The notes: generated from the letters alone by a model not told the origin. A stretch of 64,000 nucleotides of DNA from Streptomyces sp. 846.5 (GCF_004365705.1 NZ_SOBN01000002.1:1736001-1800000), one strand, 5' to 3'. Shown: positions 25,211-35,345, counted from the stretch's first letter. A program made the numbers and translations.

Positions 25211-25789
25211 ATGGCGAAGCAACCGCGCGCCGATGCCCGACGCAATCGAGCCCGCGTACTGGAGGTGGCGGCGGAGGTCTTCGCCACCGAGGGGCTGTCG
25301 GTCCCCGTGCACGAGATCGCCAGGCGCGCCGGGGTCGGCACCGGCACCGTCAGCCGACACTTCCCCACCAAGCAGGAGCTGTTCGCCGCGATCCTGCTCC
25401 AGCGCCTGGACCAACTGACCCGCCAGGCGGAGGCACTGGCCGAGGAACAGGAACCCGGCGCGGCGTTCTTCACCTGCTTCGCCACCCTCATCCGCGAGGG
25501 CGCCGCCAACCGGGGGCTGGCCGAGGCCCTGGCCGGCGCCGGCTACGACCTGGAGTCAGCGGCCGTGAGCGCCGGCTACGACGTCACCGGCGGGCTGTCC
25601 ACCCTGCTCGCGCGCGCCCAGGAAGCCGGAGCGGTCCGCCCCGACGTCGACTACGCCGACGTGAAAGCCCTGATGACCGGGTGCCTGACCCGCACCGGCA
25701 GCGGCACCGACGCAGCCGCGGACGCAGTCGCACTGGCACATCTCACCGAAGTCGTCTGCGACGGGTTGCGGAGCAGAACCAGCCCCTGA
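25211..25789 (+). CDS. TetR family transcriptional regulator
   Basis: 192 residues. The helix-turn-helix is VLEVAAEVFATEGLSVPVHEI, then ARRAGVGTGTVSRHFPTKQELF, a textbook TetR N-terminus. The C-terminal domain (about 75-190) holds FFTCFATLIREGAANRGLAEAL and resembles the 'SbtR-like' C-terminal group. It probably represses the divergent SDR gene and itself through the two palindromes at 25133-25179. ATG 25211; GAAGGAGA lies 12 nt upstream, and the GTG at 25208 is an equally possible start. Confidence 0.9.
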   Translation: MAKQPRADARRNRARVLEVAAEVFATEGLSVPVHEIARRAGVGTGTVSRHFPTKQELFAAILLQRLDQLTRQAEALAEEQEPGAAFFTCFATLIREGAANRGLAEALAGAGYDLESAAVSAGYDVTGGLSTLLARAQEAGAVRPDVDYADVKALMTGCLTRTGSGTDAAADAVALAHLTEVVCDGLRSRTSP

Positions 25790-26033
25790 ATTCGATTCCT
25801 GCCTACATATCCAATCCGAATATTGATAAAGAATTTCAAAAAGAAACGATTCTTCACATAACCACCCGTATGGCACAGAGGTTCGCCGCAGGCCACGGTC
25901 CGACTGAGGCTACTGTCTCGTTCCACGGTCGCCGTTCGGATGACCCCATAAGCGTGTTCCCATGCGCGCTTTCGCGATTTTCCGCGCATTGACGGCCGAT
26001 CGACCCGACCCTCACAAGGAGTTAGGTGCCTCA
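25790..26033. other. AT-rich intergenic region before the DUF3494 gene
   Basis: 244 bp. The first 70 bases (25793-25862) are far richer in A/T than anything around them, with runs such as AATATTGATAAAGAATTTC. No gene is seen. AAGGAG (26017-26022) near the right end is the ribosome site for the DUF3494 gene. The AT patch may hold a promoter. Confidence 0.5.
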
Positions 26034-27068
26034 ATGGCAAGACTGCAGGAATTCACCCCGACCCGGCGCACATTCGCCCGCATTGCTGCCACCTCCCTGG
26101 TGGTCGCACTCTCCACCGCCGGCCTGGCGATGGTGCCCACGAGCGCCGGCGCGATCGGCGTGGCCGTACCGCTGGGGACGGCGAGCAGCTACGCGGTCCT
26201 GGCCGGACAGAGCGTCACGAACACCGGCCCGAGCACGATCAACGGCGACCTCGGCGTGAGCCCGGGTACGGCGGTGTCCGGGTTCCCTCCTGGCACGGTC
26301 AACGGAACCATCCACTCCGCCGACGCGAACTCGCTCCAGGCGCAGAGCGATCTGACCATCTCGTACAACAGCGCCGCCGGCCAGGCCCCTGACGCCAGCA
26401 TCTCCGGGGATCTGGGCGGCCGGACGCTCACGGCGGGCGTCTACAAGGCGCCCTCGTCCATCGGGCTCACCGGCACGCTCACCCTCGACGCCCAGGGCGA
26501 CCCCAACGCCGTCTTCATCTTCCAGATCGGCTCGACGCTGACCACGGCGTCCGCCAGCCGGGTCCTGCTGGTCAACGGCGCCCAGCCCTGCAACGTCTAC
26601 TGGCAGGTCGGCAGTTCCGCCACCCTGGGAACCGCCTCCACCTTCGTGGGCAACATCCTCGCCCTGACCTCCATCACGGTCACCACCAACACGACCATCG
26701 ACGGCCGCGCCCTGGCCCGAAACGGATCGGTCACCCTCGACTCCGACACCATCACCCGTGAAACCTGTGCAACCGGTGGCACCACGGGCGGCACGACCGG
26801 CGGGACCACCGGCGGGACCACCGGCGGGGCCACGGGCGGCACGACCGGCGGGACCACCGGCGGGGCCACGGGCGGCACGACCGGCGGGACCGCCGGCGGC
26901 ACGACCGGCGGGACCACCGGCGGGACCACGGGCGGCACGACCGGCGGGACCACCGGCGGGACCACGGGCGGCACGACCGGCGGGACCACCGGCGGCACGA
27001 CCGGCGGCGACAACTGCCCGCCTGTCCCGTGTCCGCCGGTTCCGTGTCCGCCGCTCCCGTGCCCCTGA
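26034..27068 (+). CDS. Secreted DUF3494 (ice-binding-like) protein with Gly-Gly-Thr-Thr repeat tail
   Basis: 344 residues. The signal peptide (about 1-39) has RR and a hydrophobic run ending TSAGA. The DUF3494 domain (about 40-240) shows the family's opening AVLAGQSVTNTGPSTINGDL, GVSPGTAVSGFPPG and late NVYWQVGSSATLG, FVGNILA and TTNTTIDGRALA. It folds as a beta-solenoid; some members bind ice, others are adhesins. A run of about 19 GGTT-like tetrapeptides (about 248-325) follows, then a Pro/Cys tail (CPPVPCPPVPCPPLPCP). No LPXTG or membrane anchor is seen, so attachment, if any, is by another route. The gene ends before a strong terminator. Confidence 0.85.
   Translation: MARLQEFTPTRRTFARIAATSLVVALSTAGLAMVPTSAGAIGVAVPLGTASSYAVLAGQSVTNTGPSTINGDLGVSPGTAVSGFPPGTVNGTIHSADANSLQAQSDLTISYNSAAGQAPDASISGDLGGRTLTAGVYKAPSSIGLTGTLTLDAQGDPNAVFIFQIGSTLTTASASRVLLVNGAQPCNVYWQVGSSATLGTASTFVGNILALTSITVTTNTTIDGRALARNGSVTLDSDTITRETCATGGTTGGTTGGTTGGTTGGATGGTTGGTTGGATGGTTGGTAGGTTGGTTGGTTGGTTGGTTGGTTGGTTGGTTGGTTGGDNCPPVPCPPVPCPPLPCP
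26775..27009 (+). repeat. 12-bp tandem repeat array inside the DUF3494 gene
   Basis: About 19-20 copies of a GGCGGGACCACC / GGCGGCACGACC unit, in frame and coding for Gly-Gly-Thr-Thr (occasionally Gly-Gly-Ala-Thr or Gly-Gly-Thr-Ala). The high identity between units suggests recent expansion and length variation between strains. Confidence 0.9.
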
Positions 27069-27107
27069 CGGTGACTGCGGGGCGGTCTCCCGCTCGGTGA
27101 AGGTGAC

Positions 27108-27158
27108 CACAAGCGGCACACGACGGATGCGGACACAGATCGTCGTGTGCCGCTTGTG
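27108..27158 (+). terminator. Terminator after the DUF3494 gene
   Basis: Perfect 18-bp inverted repeat (27108-27125 and 27141-27158) with a 15-nt loop, 40 bp after the stop codon. Confidence 0.85.
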
Positions 27159-27218
27159 ACCGGCACCGAGTAGGCATTCCAAGATCACAGCAGCTTGGCT
27201 GCGAGGGGAGCGATGAGG

Positions 27219-27986
27219 ATGGCAACGACTGGGAGTGGCACCGTGCCCGGCGCTGTTGGGGCACCGGATGTTGAGGACCGGTGCCGCGGGCCGGTCCACG
27301 ACGCGGTCGCTGCAAGTACCGGGCCGCAGGTGCGGCCCTCGGCCGGGGATTCCAGCGTGTCACCGGGACTTTCGGCTCTGCCGCGCCCGTGGCGGGCGAC
27401 CGTGGGCATCGCTGCGGTTCTGTGTCTGGCGGTGTCCCTGGTCCATGTGCTGTCGGTCTTCCTGTTCGTTGCCCCTTCGAACCCGGTGTCGCAGCGCTAC
27501 AGCAAGCAGGTCAATGCCTGGATCTACCCGCTGTTCGAGCAGAACTGGCGACTCTTCGCCCCGGATCCGCAATCCGCCACCCAGCAGATCTCCGCGAGGA
27601 CCTTCCACGTCTCCGCCGGCGGCACCCGCCAGGTCAGTGACTGGTTCGACCTGACCGCCGTCGACGATGCCGCCATCAACCACAACCCCTTCCCGAGCCA
27701 CACCTCCCAGAACATGCTGCGCCGCGCCTGGGACGCCTATGCCGCATCGCACGGCAACGATGACCGGGCAACCTCGCAGCGGGCCCGGATGCTGCAGAAG
27801 TACCTGCGCAACATCGCGGTGGACCGTGTCTCCGCCTACCGGCACAGCACATTCGAGCAGATCGAGTTGCGGGTGATCACACGGCCGATCGCCGCCACCG
27901 CATCGGGCGGCCCCCGTCCGAACCCACCGGCCCCGATCGCAACCAGGTACCTGCTCTGGTGGAAGGTGACATCCGATGGAAACTGA
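27219..27986 (+). CDS. DUF5819 family membrane protein (SdpA-like)
   Basis: 255 residues. There is one membrane segment at about 61-84 (TVGIAAVLCLAVSLVHVLSV), with the rest outside the cell. The hallmark is WIYPLFEQNWRLFAPDP, a motif that resembles SdpA (a Trp-rich helix followed by an F-x-x-DP turn). SdpA works with the HTTM protein SdpB to mature the SDP toxin in Bacillus; here the next gene is an HTTM protein. The ATG at 27219 has GAGGGGAG 8 nt before it; an earlier ATG (27213) is too close. The gene overlaps the next by 11 nt. Assignment to DUF5819 is from motif memory. Confidence 0.75.
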   Translation: MATTGSGTVPGAVGAPDVEDRCRGPVHDAVAASTGPQVRPSAGDSSVSPGLSALPRPWRATVGIAAVLCLAVSLVHVLSVFLFVAPSNPVSQRYSKQVNAWIYPLFEQNWRLFAPDPQSATQQISARTFHVSAGGTRQVSDWFDLTAVDDAAINHNPFPSHTSQNMLRRAWDAYAASHGNDDRATSQRARMLQKYLRNIAVDRVSAYRHSTFEQIELRVITRPIAATASGGPRPNPPAPIATRYLLWWKVTSDGN

Positions 27987-29112
27987 ACCCGCACCCCTCC
28001 TGGCGCCCGCACCAGGCCACCCGGCCCCGCAGGCCGCAGGCACGCACGCGCAGCGGCTGCTCGATCGCCTCGCAGCGCTGAACACCGTCGTGACCGGGAA
28101 GCCGATCTCCCTCTACGCGGCGGCCGTGCTGCGCATCGGGTACGGGCTGCTCTACCTCGCCCTCCTGCTGCGGGAGTTCCCGCACCGCGACGAAATCTGG
28201 GGTCCTGGTTCGCCATGGACGCCCGCACTGGCCACCGAGCTGTTCCACCAGACAGGCTGGTCCAGCATCCTGACCCTGTCCGACAGCCGGGCGTACTTCC
28301 AGGCCTGCTACGCCCTGGCTCTGGTCACCTCCGCACTGTTCATGCTCGGCTGGCGCACTCGGGCGGTGGCCCTCCTGTTCGCGGTCGTGGTCGCCTCCTT
28401 CCACGCCCGGGCGATCTTCATGACGGACGGCGGAGACAACCTCATCCTGCTGATGGCCCTGTACCTGCCCTTCACCGCGTGCGGCCGACGCTGGTCCCTC
28501 GATGCGCGCAGGGCCCGGATCCGGGCATCGGCGGACCACGCCGAGCGATCGGCGCGAACCCGCGCAGCGGGTGACTTGGTGAGCCACCTCGCATGCGCCC
28601 GCCAGGTTCTGACCACGGTGCTGCACAACTGCGGCATGTTCGTCATCGCCGCCCAGGTCTGCTTCCTCTACGGGTCCGCCGGACTGTTCAAGGTGCAGGG
28701 CGGCTCCTGGGGAAACGGAACCGCCCTGCACTACGTGCTGAACCTCGACCTGTTCCGGCCCTGGCCGGCGCTGTCGCTCCTGGTGGACAGCCATCCGATG
28801 CTGGTCGCCGTCGCGAGCTACATGACCGTGCTGCTGCAGGTAGCGTTCCCGTTCGTCCTGTTCGGCAGGTTCAAGTACCTCGTGCTCACCCTGCTGGTCG
28901 GCATGCACGTGGGCATCGCGGTGCTCCTGGGACTCCCGGTATTCTCCGGAGCAATGATCGTCGCGGATGCCGTGTTCCTGCCCGACCGCTTCTGGACCTA
29001 CCTGGGACAGGCGTGCCGGCGCACCCTGCCGCGAACAGCCGGGGGCAGGGCGGGGAGACTGTCCAGGCCAGAAGCTGTGCTCGTACCGCCGCAGACCGGA
29101 TCGGCCGGCTGA
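27976..29112 (+). CDS. HTTM domain (gamma-carboxylase-like) membrane protein, SdpB-like
   Basis: 378 residues with about eight or nine membrane segments. Typical HTTM wording: AAVLRIGYGLLYLALLL, FMTDGGDNLILLMALYLPFT, VCFLYGSAGLFKVQGGSWGNGTALHYVLN and QVAFPFVLF. HTTM proteins include vitamin-K-dependent carboxylase relatives and SdpB; the charged 'K...G..W..G..L...L' segment is conserved among them. It would act on an exported peptide or lipid. The start overlaps the DUF5819 gene by 11 nt, and the DCC protein follows 33 bp later, so the three form one operon. Confidence 0.82.
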   Translation: METEPAPLLAPAPGHPAPQAAGTHAQRLLDRLAALNTVVTGKPISLYAAAVLRIGYGLLYLALLLREFPHRDEIWGPGSPWTPALATELFHQTGWSSILTLSDSRAYFQACYALALVTSALFMLGWRTRAVALLFAVVVASFHARAIFMTDGGDNLILLMALYLPFTACGRRWSLDARRARIRASADHAERSARTRAAGDLVSHLACARQVLTTVLHNCGMFVIAAQVCFLYGSAGLFKVQGGSWGNGTALHYVLNLDLFRPWPALSLLVDSHPMLVAVASYMTVLLQVAFPFVLFGRFKYLVLTLLVGMHVGIAVLLGLPVFSGAMIVADAVFLPDRFWTYLGQACRRTLPRTAGGRAGRLSRPEAVLVPPQTGSAG

Positions 29113-29145
29113 CAGGCCAGCCCGGCAGGACAAGGACGGCGGAGC

Positions 29146-29517
29146 ATGCCCGACACCCCCTCACCATTGATCATCTACGACGGCAGCTGCGGCTTCTGTC
29201 GCGCAGCCGTCCACTTCCTGCTGCCGCGCGTGGCCCTGGCCGGCACCATCCAGCCCTGGCAGAGCACCGATCTGACGGCCTACGGGCTGACGGAGCATCA
29301 GGCCAGAGCTCGGATGTGGTTCGTCCAGGGCGACCAACGCCACGGCGGTGCCGCCGCCTTTGCGGCCTGGGCCCGAACCGGCAACCGCAGCGCCCGTGCC
29401 GCCGGGCGCCTGCTATCGCTGCCCGCCGTCGCCCAGATAGCAGCCGGGGCCTACTGGCTCGTCGCCAGGAACCGGCATCGGATCCCCGGGCCCTGGGAGC
29501 ATGCGTGCACGCTCTGA
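29146..29517 (+). CDS. DCC family thiol-disulfide oxidoreductase (DUF393)
   Basis: 123 residues starting with LIIYDGSCGFCRAAVHFLL, the DxxCxxC motif that names the family, on a thioredoxin-like fold. A partly hydrophobic C-terminal helix follows (LPAVAQIAAGAYWLVAR). It is thought to make or rearrange disulfides. It completes the DUF5819-HTTM-DCC operon and may handle disulfide bonds in whatever that trio matures. The ATG at 29146 lies in GGAGCATG, so the ribosome site is close and weak. Confidence 0.85.
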   Translation: MPDTPSPLIIYDGSCGFCRAAVHFLLPRVALAGTIQPWQSTDLTAYGLTEHQARARMWFVQGDQRHGGAAAFAAWARTGNRSARAAGRLLSLPAVAQIAAGAYWLVARNRHRIPGPWEHACTL

Positions 29518-29881
29518 GTGCTTAGAGCTGCTGGCTGATCCGCTCCCGCGCTGCCAGAAGAACGCTGCCAGCAGCCCGATGACGACCGACGGGTGCCGAG
29601 CACCTCACGCCCGGCCCGCACGCACGCCCCCGCCGCGCGGGCCTACGGCGCCCAGCCAGGCCGCCCCCTCCCGTCGTTAGCCCGCGAGCGCAGGGAGCAA
29701 CAGCAACAAGCCACGGACGGCGGAGGGCGGCAACGGTAGCGCCATGTAAGCCACCCACAGCTGCCGCCAACCCCAGCCAACCCGCACCCACCCCACACAG
29801 GGAAGCAAGACAGCTGCCGCCCCGACGGCGAGGCGGGGCGGCAGCGGCTCAGGGATGACGGTCCATCAGATCGTCAGACCG
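29518..29881. other. Intergenic region between convergent operons
   Basis: 364 bp. No gene is supported: the open frames here lack codon bias or ribosome sites. It holds the terminator at 29813-29845 and a second inverted repeat (TGACGGTC at 29856-29863 with GACCGTCA at 29877-29884) that runs into the NCS1 stop. Confidence 0.5.
29813..29845. terminator. Bidirectional terminator
   Basis: Perfect 11-bp inverted repeat (GCTGCCGCCCC / GGGGCGGCAGC) with an 11-nt loop between the convergent DCC and NCS1 genes. Confidence 0.7.
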
Positions 29882-31426
<1,545 letters not shown>

Positions 31427-31519
31427 AGGCACCTCGGATCGCGGACGTCTGGTGCTGGGGTCTGGTGCTGGGGACGGAATGCGGCACTGTGCGTTGTAGC
31501 AGGTTAGGGCTGGTGTGTT

Positions 31520-32530
31520 TCAGCTGAACGCCGGAATGACGGCGGATCCGTACGCGTCGATGGTGCTCTCGACGGCGTCGTGCATGGCGTAGACGGCGAA
31601 CTGGTCGACGCCCAGGGCGCGCAGTTGCTCCAGCTTCTCCAGGTGTGCCTCGACCGGGCCGAGCAGGCAGAACCGGTCCACGATCTCGTCGGGGACGAAG
31701 GCGGTGTCGGGATTCCCGGCGCGGCCGTGGTGGCTGTAGTCGTAGCCGGCCCGGTCCTTGATGTAGTCGGTCAGCGCCTCCGGGACCATGTCCGAGTGTT
31801 CGCCGTAGCGGCTGACCAGGTCGGCGACGTGGTTGCCGACCATGCCGCCGAACCAGCGGCTCTGCTCCCGGGCGTGGGCGAGCTGCTCGGCGCTGCCGTC
31901 GGTGACATAGGCCGGGGCGGCGACGCAGATGCTGATCGAGTCGGGGTCGCGGCCGGCCTGCTCGGCGGCGCTGCGGACCGCCTTGACCATCCACTCGGTG
32001 AGGAAGGGGTCGGCCAGCTGCAGGATGAAACCGTCGGCCTGACGGCCGGTCAGTTCCAGTGCCTTGGGCCCGTAGGCGCCCATCCAGATCGGGAGCGCGC
32101 CGTCCTTGACCCAGGGCAGCCGCATCATGGTGCCGTCGATCTCGGTCTCACGGCCCTCGGCGAGCTCCTTGATGGCGTGCATGGCCTCGCCGAGGCGGGC
32201 CAGGGTGGCCGGCTTGCGCCCGGCCACCCGCATCGCCGAGTCGCCGCGGCCGATGCCGCAGACGGTGCGGTTGCCGTAGGTGTCGTTGAGGGTGGCGAAG
32301 AGGGAGGCGGTCACCTCCCAGGTGCGGGTGGACGGGTTGGTGACCATCGGGCCCACGGTCATCCGCTCGGTCTCGGCGAGGATCCGGGCGTAGGTGACGA
32401 AGGGCTCCTGCCACAGCACCACCGAGTCGAAGGTCCAGCCGTAGCCGAATCCGGCCGACTCGGCCCGCTTCATCCGGTCGATCAGCAGCTGGGCGGGCGG
32501 GTCCGTCTGCAGTACGAGTCCGAAGTCCAT
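31520..32530 (-). CDS. LLM-class flavin/F420-dependent oxidoreductase (TIGR03842-like)
   Basis: 336 residues of the luciferase-like TIM-barrel fold: MDFGLVLQTDPPAQLL, ESAGFGYGWTFDSVV, VGPMVTNPSTRTWEV, VCGIGRGDSAMRVAG, LPIWMGAYGPKALELTG and a C-terminal LEKLEQLRALGVDQF. The wording fits the small group TIGR03842 (from memory), whose cofactor and substrate are unknown. Its place between dihydropyrimidinase and the NCS1 permease suggests a reduction or oxidation of a pyrimidine or hydantoin ring. The ATG has GGAG 7 nt upstream. Confidence 0.88.
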   Translation of the reverse strand: MDFGLVLQTDPPAQLLIDRMKRAESAGFGYGWTFDSVVLWQEPFVTYARILAETERMTVGPMVTNPSTRTWEVTASLFATLNDTYGNRTVCGIGRGDSAMRVAGRKPATLARLGEAMHAIKELAEGRETEIDGTMMRLPWVKDGALPIWMGAYGPKALELTGRQADGFILQLADPFLTEWMVKAVRSAAEQAGRDPDSISICVAAPAYVTDGSAEQLAHAREQSRWFGGMVGNHVADLVSRYGEHSDMVPEALTDYIKDRAGYDYSHHGRAGNPDTAFVPDEIVDRFCLLGPVEAHLEKLEQLRALGVDQFAVYAMHDAVESTIDAYGSAVIPAFS

Positions 32531-32587
32531 GCTGTCGCTCCATTCCTGAGGTGCTGTCAGTTGATGAGGTCTCAGATCAGATACTGC

Positions 32588-33997
32588 TCAGATCAGGTAC
32601 TGCGAGGTACCGCGCGGCAGGTAGGTGCCGTGGCCGGGACGGCCCACGTACTCGCCGTCGTGGATCACCGCGGCGCCGCGGGAGAGCACGGTGCGGGCCC
32701 GGCCGGTGATCTGCTTGCCCTCGTACGCCGAGTAGTCGACGTTCATGTGGTGGGTGGCGGCGGACATGGTGTACCGCTCGTGCGGGTCGAAGATGACGAT
32801 GTCGGCGTCGGCGCCCGGGGCGATGGTGCCCTTGCGCGGGTAGAGGCCGAACATCCGGGCCGGGGTGGCGCAGGCCAGCTCGATCCAGCGGCGGCGGGAG
32901 AGGTGGCCGTCCAGGACCGCCTGGTGCAGCAGGTCCATCCGGTTCTCGACGCCCGGCAGCCCGTTGGGGATCTTGGAGAAGTCGCCCCGGCCCAGCTCCT
33001 TCTGCCCGTTGAAGCAGAACGGGCAGTGGTCGGTGGAGACCACCGAGAGGTCGTCGGTGCGCAGCCCGCGCCACAGCGCGGTCTGGTGCTCGCGGGGTCG
33101 CAGCGGGGTGCTGCAGACGTACTTGGCGCCCTCGAAGTCGGGCTCCGCCAGGTTGTCGGTCGAGAGGAACAGGTACTGCGGACAGGTCTCGCCGAAGACG
33201 TTGAGGCCCAGCCGCCGGGCGGCGGCGATCTCGGCGACGGCCTGCTCGGCGGAGACGTGGACGATGTAGAGCGGCGCGCCGCCGGCCACCCGGGACAGCT
33301 GGATGGCGCGGTGGGTGGCCTCGGCCTCCAGCAGTTCACGGCGCACCTCGCCGTGGTAGCGGGGGTCGGTGTGTCCGGCCGCCAGCGCCTGTTCGACCAG
33401 GACGTCGATGGCGATGCCGTTCTCGGCGTGCATCATGATCAGGCCGCCGTTGTCGCCGCCGCGCTGCATGGCGCGCAGGATCTTCCCGTCGTCGCTGTAG
33501 AAGACGCCGGGGTAGGCCATGAACAGCTTGAAGGAGGTCACGCCCTCCTCGACCAGGATGTCCATCTCCTTGAGGGAGTCCTCGGTGACATCCGACATGA
33601 TCATGTGCAGGCCGTAGTCGATGGAGCAGTTGCCCTCGGCCTTGGTGTGCCAGGTGTCCAGGCCGTCGCGCAGGGAGCGGCCGACGGACTGGACGGCGAA
33701 GTCGATGATGGTGGTGGTGCCGCCCCAGGCGGCGGCGCGGGTGCCGGTCTCGAAGGTGTCCGAGGCGGCGGTGCCGCCGAAGGGCAGCTCCATATGGGTG
33801 TGGGCGTCGACGCCGCCGGGGATGACATAGCGCCCGGTGGCGTCGTACTCGGTCTCCGCGGTCCAGGCCTGGGCGGCGGAGCTGCCGGTCGCGGCGAGGG
33901 CGACCACCCGCTCGCCCTCGATCAGGACGTCGGCGTGGACCTCCTCGGCGGCGGTGATGACCAGGCCGTTGCGGATCACGGTGCGGGGCAGGGACAC
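32588..33997 (-). CDS. hydA: Dihydropyrimidinase (hydantoinase)
   Basis: 469 residues of the cyclic amidohydrolase family. The metal site is seen as GGVDAHTHMEL (two His), SFKLFMAYPG (the Lys that becomes carboxylated), MMHAENG and IVHVSAEQAV (His), and STDHCPFCFNGQK (Asp). It opens 5,6-dihydropyrimidines or 5-substituted hydantoins to N-carbamoyl amino acids. Length and loops match bacterial D-hydantoinase/dihydropyrimidinase. It starts at GTG 6 nt after the aminotransferase stop. The next step is done by the nitrilase-type enzyme encoded upstream. Confidence 0.92.
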   Translation of the reverse strand: MSLPRTVIRNGLVITAAEEVHADVLIEGERVVALAATGSSAAQAWTAETEYDATGRYVIPGGVDAHTHMELPFGGTAASDTFETGTRAAAWGGTTTIIDFAVQSVGRSLRDGLDTWHTKAEGNCSIDYGLHMIMSDVTEDSLKEMDILVEEGVTSFKLFMAYPGVFYSDDGKILRAMQRGGDNGGLIMMHAENGIAIDVLVEQALAAGHTDPRYHGEVRRELLEAEATHRAIQLSRVAGGAPLYIVHVSAEQAVAEIAAARRLGLNVFGETCPQYLFLSTDNLAEPDFEGAKYVCSTPLRPREHQTALWRGLRTDDLSVVSTDHCPFCFNGQKELGRGDFSKIPNGLPGVENRMDLLHQAVLDGHLSRRRWIELACATPARMFGLYPRKGTIAPGADADIVIFDPHERYTMSAATHHMNVDYSAYEGKQITGRARTVLSRGAAVIHDGEYVGRPGHGTYLPRGTSQYLI

Positions 33998-34003
33998 AGT
34001 GGG

Positions 34004-35338
34004 TCAACTCCCTTCGATGACGGTGCTCTCGGCGCGGCGCAGCGCCTCGATCAGCAGGTCGGCGCCCTCGACGGCCTCGGCCTCGGTGAGCGACAGCGGC
34101 GGGGCGATCCGCAGGACGTTGCCGGACAGGCCGCCCTTGCCGATGAGCAGGCCCAGCTCGCGAGCGTGCTCCAGGGTGGCGGTGGCGGCCGCGGGCGAGG
34201 GCTCGCCGTCCGCGTCGACCAGTTCCACGCCGATCATCAGGCCCTTGCCGCGGACCTCCCTGACCAGCGGGAGGTTCGCCACGCGCAGCTGCTCGACCAG
34301 GGTGGCGCCGGTGTGCAGGGCGTTGCCCTGGAGGTCGTGCTCCAGCAGGTAGCGGAGGTTGGCGAGCGCCCCGGCGGTGGTGACCGGGCTGCCGCCGAAG
34401 GTGGAGATGGAGTTGGCGTCCAGGCAGTCCATCACCTCGGCGCGGGCCACCACGCCGCCCATGGCCAGGCCGTTGCCGATGCCCTTGGCGAAGGTGAGGA
34501 TGTCGGGCGGCCCGGCCTCGCCGTGCGCCTGCCAGCCCCAGAAGTGGTCACCGGTCCGGCCCCATCCGGTCTGCACCTCGTCCGAGATCCAGAGGATGCC
34601 GTGCCGGTCGAGCACCCGCTTGAACGCGGCGAACAGCCCGTCGGGGCCGTGGGTGAAGCCGCCGACGCCCTGGATCGGCTCGGCGATCAGCGCCGCGACA
34701 CTGCCGCCGACCTGGCCCAGCAGGTCCTCCAGGTCCTCGGTGCAGGCGTCGATGAAGTCGGCGTCCGAGAGGTGCGCGAACGGGCCGCGGGTGCGGACCC
34801 CGCCGTGGACGTAGAGCGTCTGCAGCGGGGAGAGGCTGGTCGGCGACCAGGCGCCGTTGCCGGTGATGCCGATGGTGGTGAAGGACCGGCCGTGGTAGCT
34901 GTTCCGCATCGCCAGCACCTGGTTGGAGTGCCGGTAGGCGGTGGCCAGCAGCAGGGCGGCGTCATTGGCCTCGGTGCCGGAGGTGGTGAAGAAGACCTTG
35001 GCGTCCGGGATGCCGGAGAGACCGGCGATCTGCTCCGCCAGCTCGACCATGCCGGAGGAGAGGTAGAGCGTGGAGGAGTGGATGATCCTCCCCGCCTGCT
35101 CGGCGACGGCCTTGGTGACCTCGGGCAGGGCGTGGGCGGTCATGGTGGTGAGGATGCCGCCGAAGAAGTCCAGGTAGCGGTTGCCGGCCGAGTCCCACAC
35201 ATGCCGGCCCTCACCGTGGGTGAGCTCGATCGGGTCGCTGTAGTACGTGGCCAGCCAGGCGGGGGTGACGGCGCGGTGGCGCTGGTGCAGGGTCGGGGTC
35301 ACGGTCGGGGTCTCTGATGCGCGGCTCTCTTTGGACAT
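34004..35338 (-). CDS. Class-III aminotransferase (beta-alanine/omega-amino acid)
   Basis: 444 residues of fold-type I PLP enzyme. DEVQTGWGRTG (about 235) and the PLP lysine in ILTFAKGIGNGLAMGG (about 265) are clear. The HGEGRHVWDSAGNRYLDFFGG N-terminal segment and HSSTLYLSSGM are as in alanine-glyoxylate 2 / beta-alanine-pyruvate transaminases. In this operon it would convert beta-alanine (or 3-aminoisobutyrate) from pyrimidine breakdown to malonate semialdehyde. The gene starts 8 nt after the ureidopropionase stop. Confidence 0.9.
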   Translation of the reverse strand: MSKESRASETPTVTPTLHQRHRAVTPAWLATYYSDPIELTHGEGRHVWDSAGNRYLDFFGGILTTMTAHALPEVTKAVAEQAGRIIHSSTLYLSSGMVELAEQIAGLSGIPDAKVFFTTSGTEANDAALLLATAYRHSNQVLAMRNSYHGRSFTTIGITGNGAWSPTSLSPLQTLYVHGGVRTRGPFAHLSDADFIDACTEDLEDLLGQVGGSVAALIAEPIQGVGGFTHGPDGLFAAFKRVLDRHGILWISDEVQTGWGRTGDHFWGWQAHGEAGPPDILTFAKGIGNGLAMGGVVARAEVMDCLDANSISTFGGSPVTTAGALANLRYLLEHDLQGNALHTGATLVEQLRVANLPLVREVRGKGLMIGVELVDADGEPSPAAATATLEHARELGLLIGKGGLSGNVLRIAPPLSLTEAEAVEGADLLIEALRRAESTVIEGS

Positions 35339-35345
35339 GGTCGGC

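Noticed and set aside
26775..27009. Possible CRISPR array
   Set aside because: The 12-bp units are contiguous with no spacers and are in frame inside a protein gene.
26597..27166. Minus-strand frame of Pro-Pro-Val repeats opposite the DUF3494 repeat array
   Set aside because: It is the complement of the GGTT-coding repeat; the plus-strand protein has a signal peptide and a known domain.
29522..29791. Minus-strand 89-codon frame downstream of the DCC gene
   Set aside because: No ribosome site, no conserved motif and composition unlike real genes here.
31580..35317. A 1245-codon plus-strand open frame opposite the pyrimidine operon
   Set aside because: It is a shadow of three clear enzyme genes, with repetitive low-complexity composition and no ribosome site.
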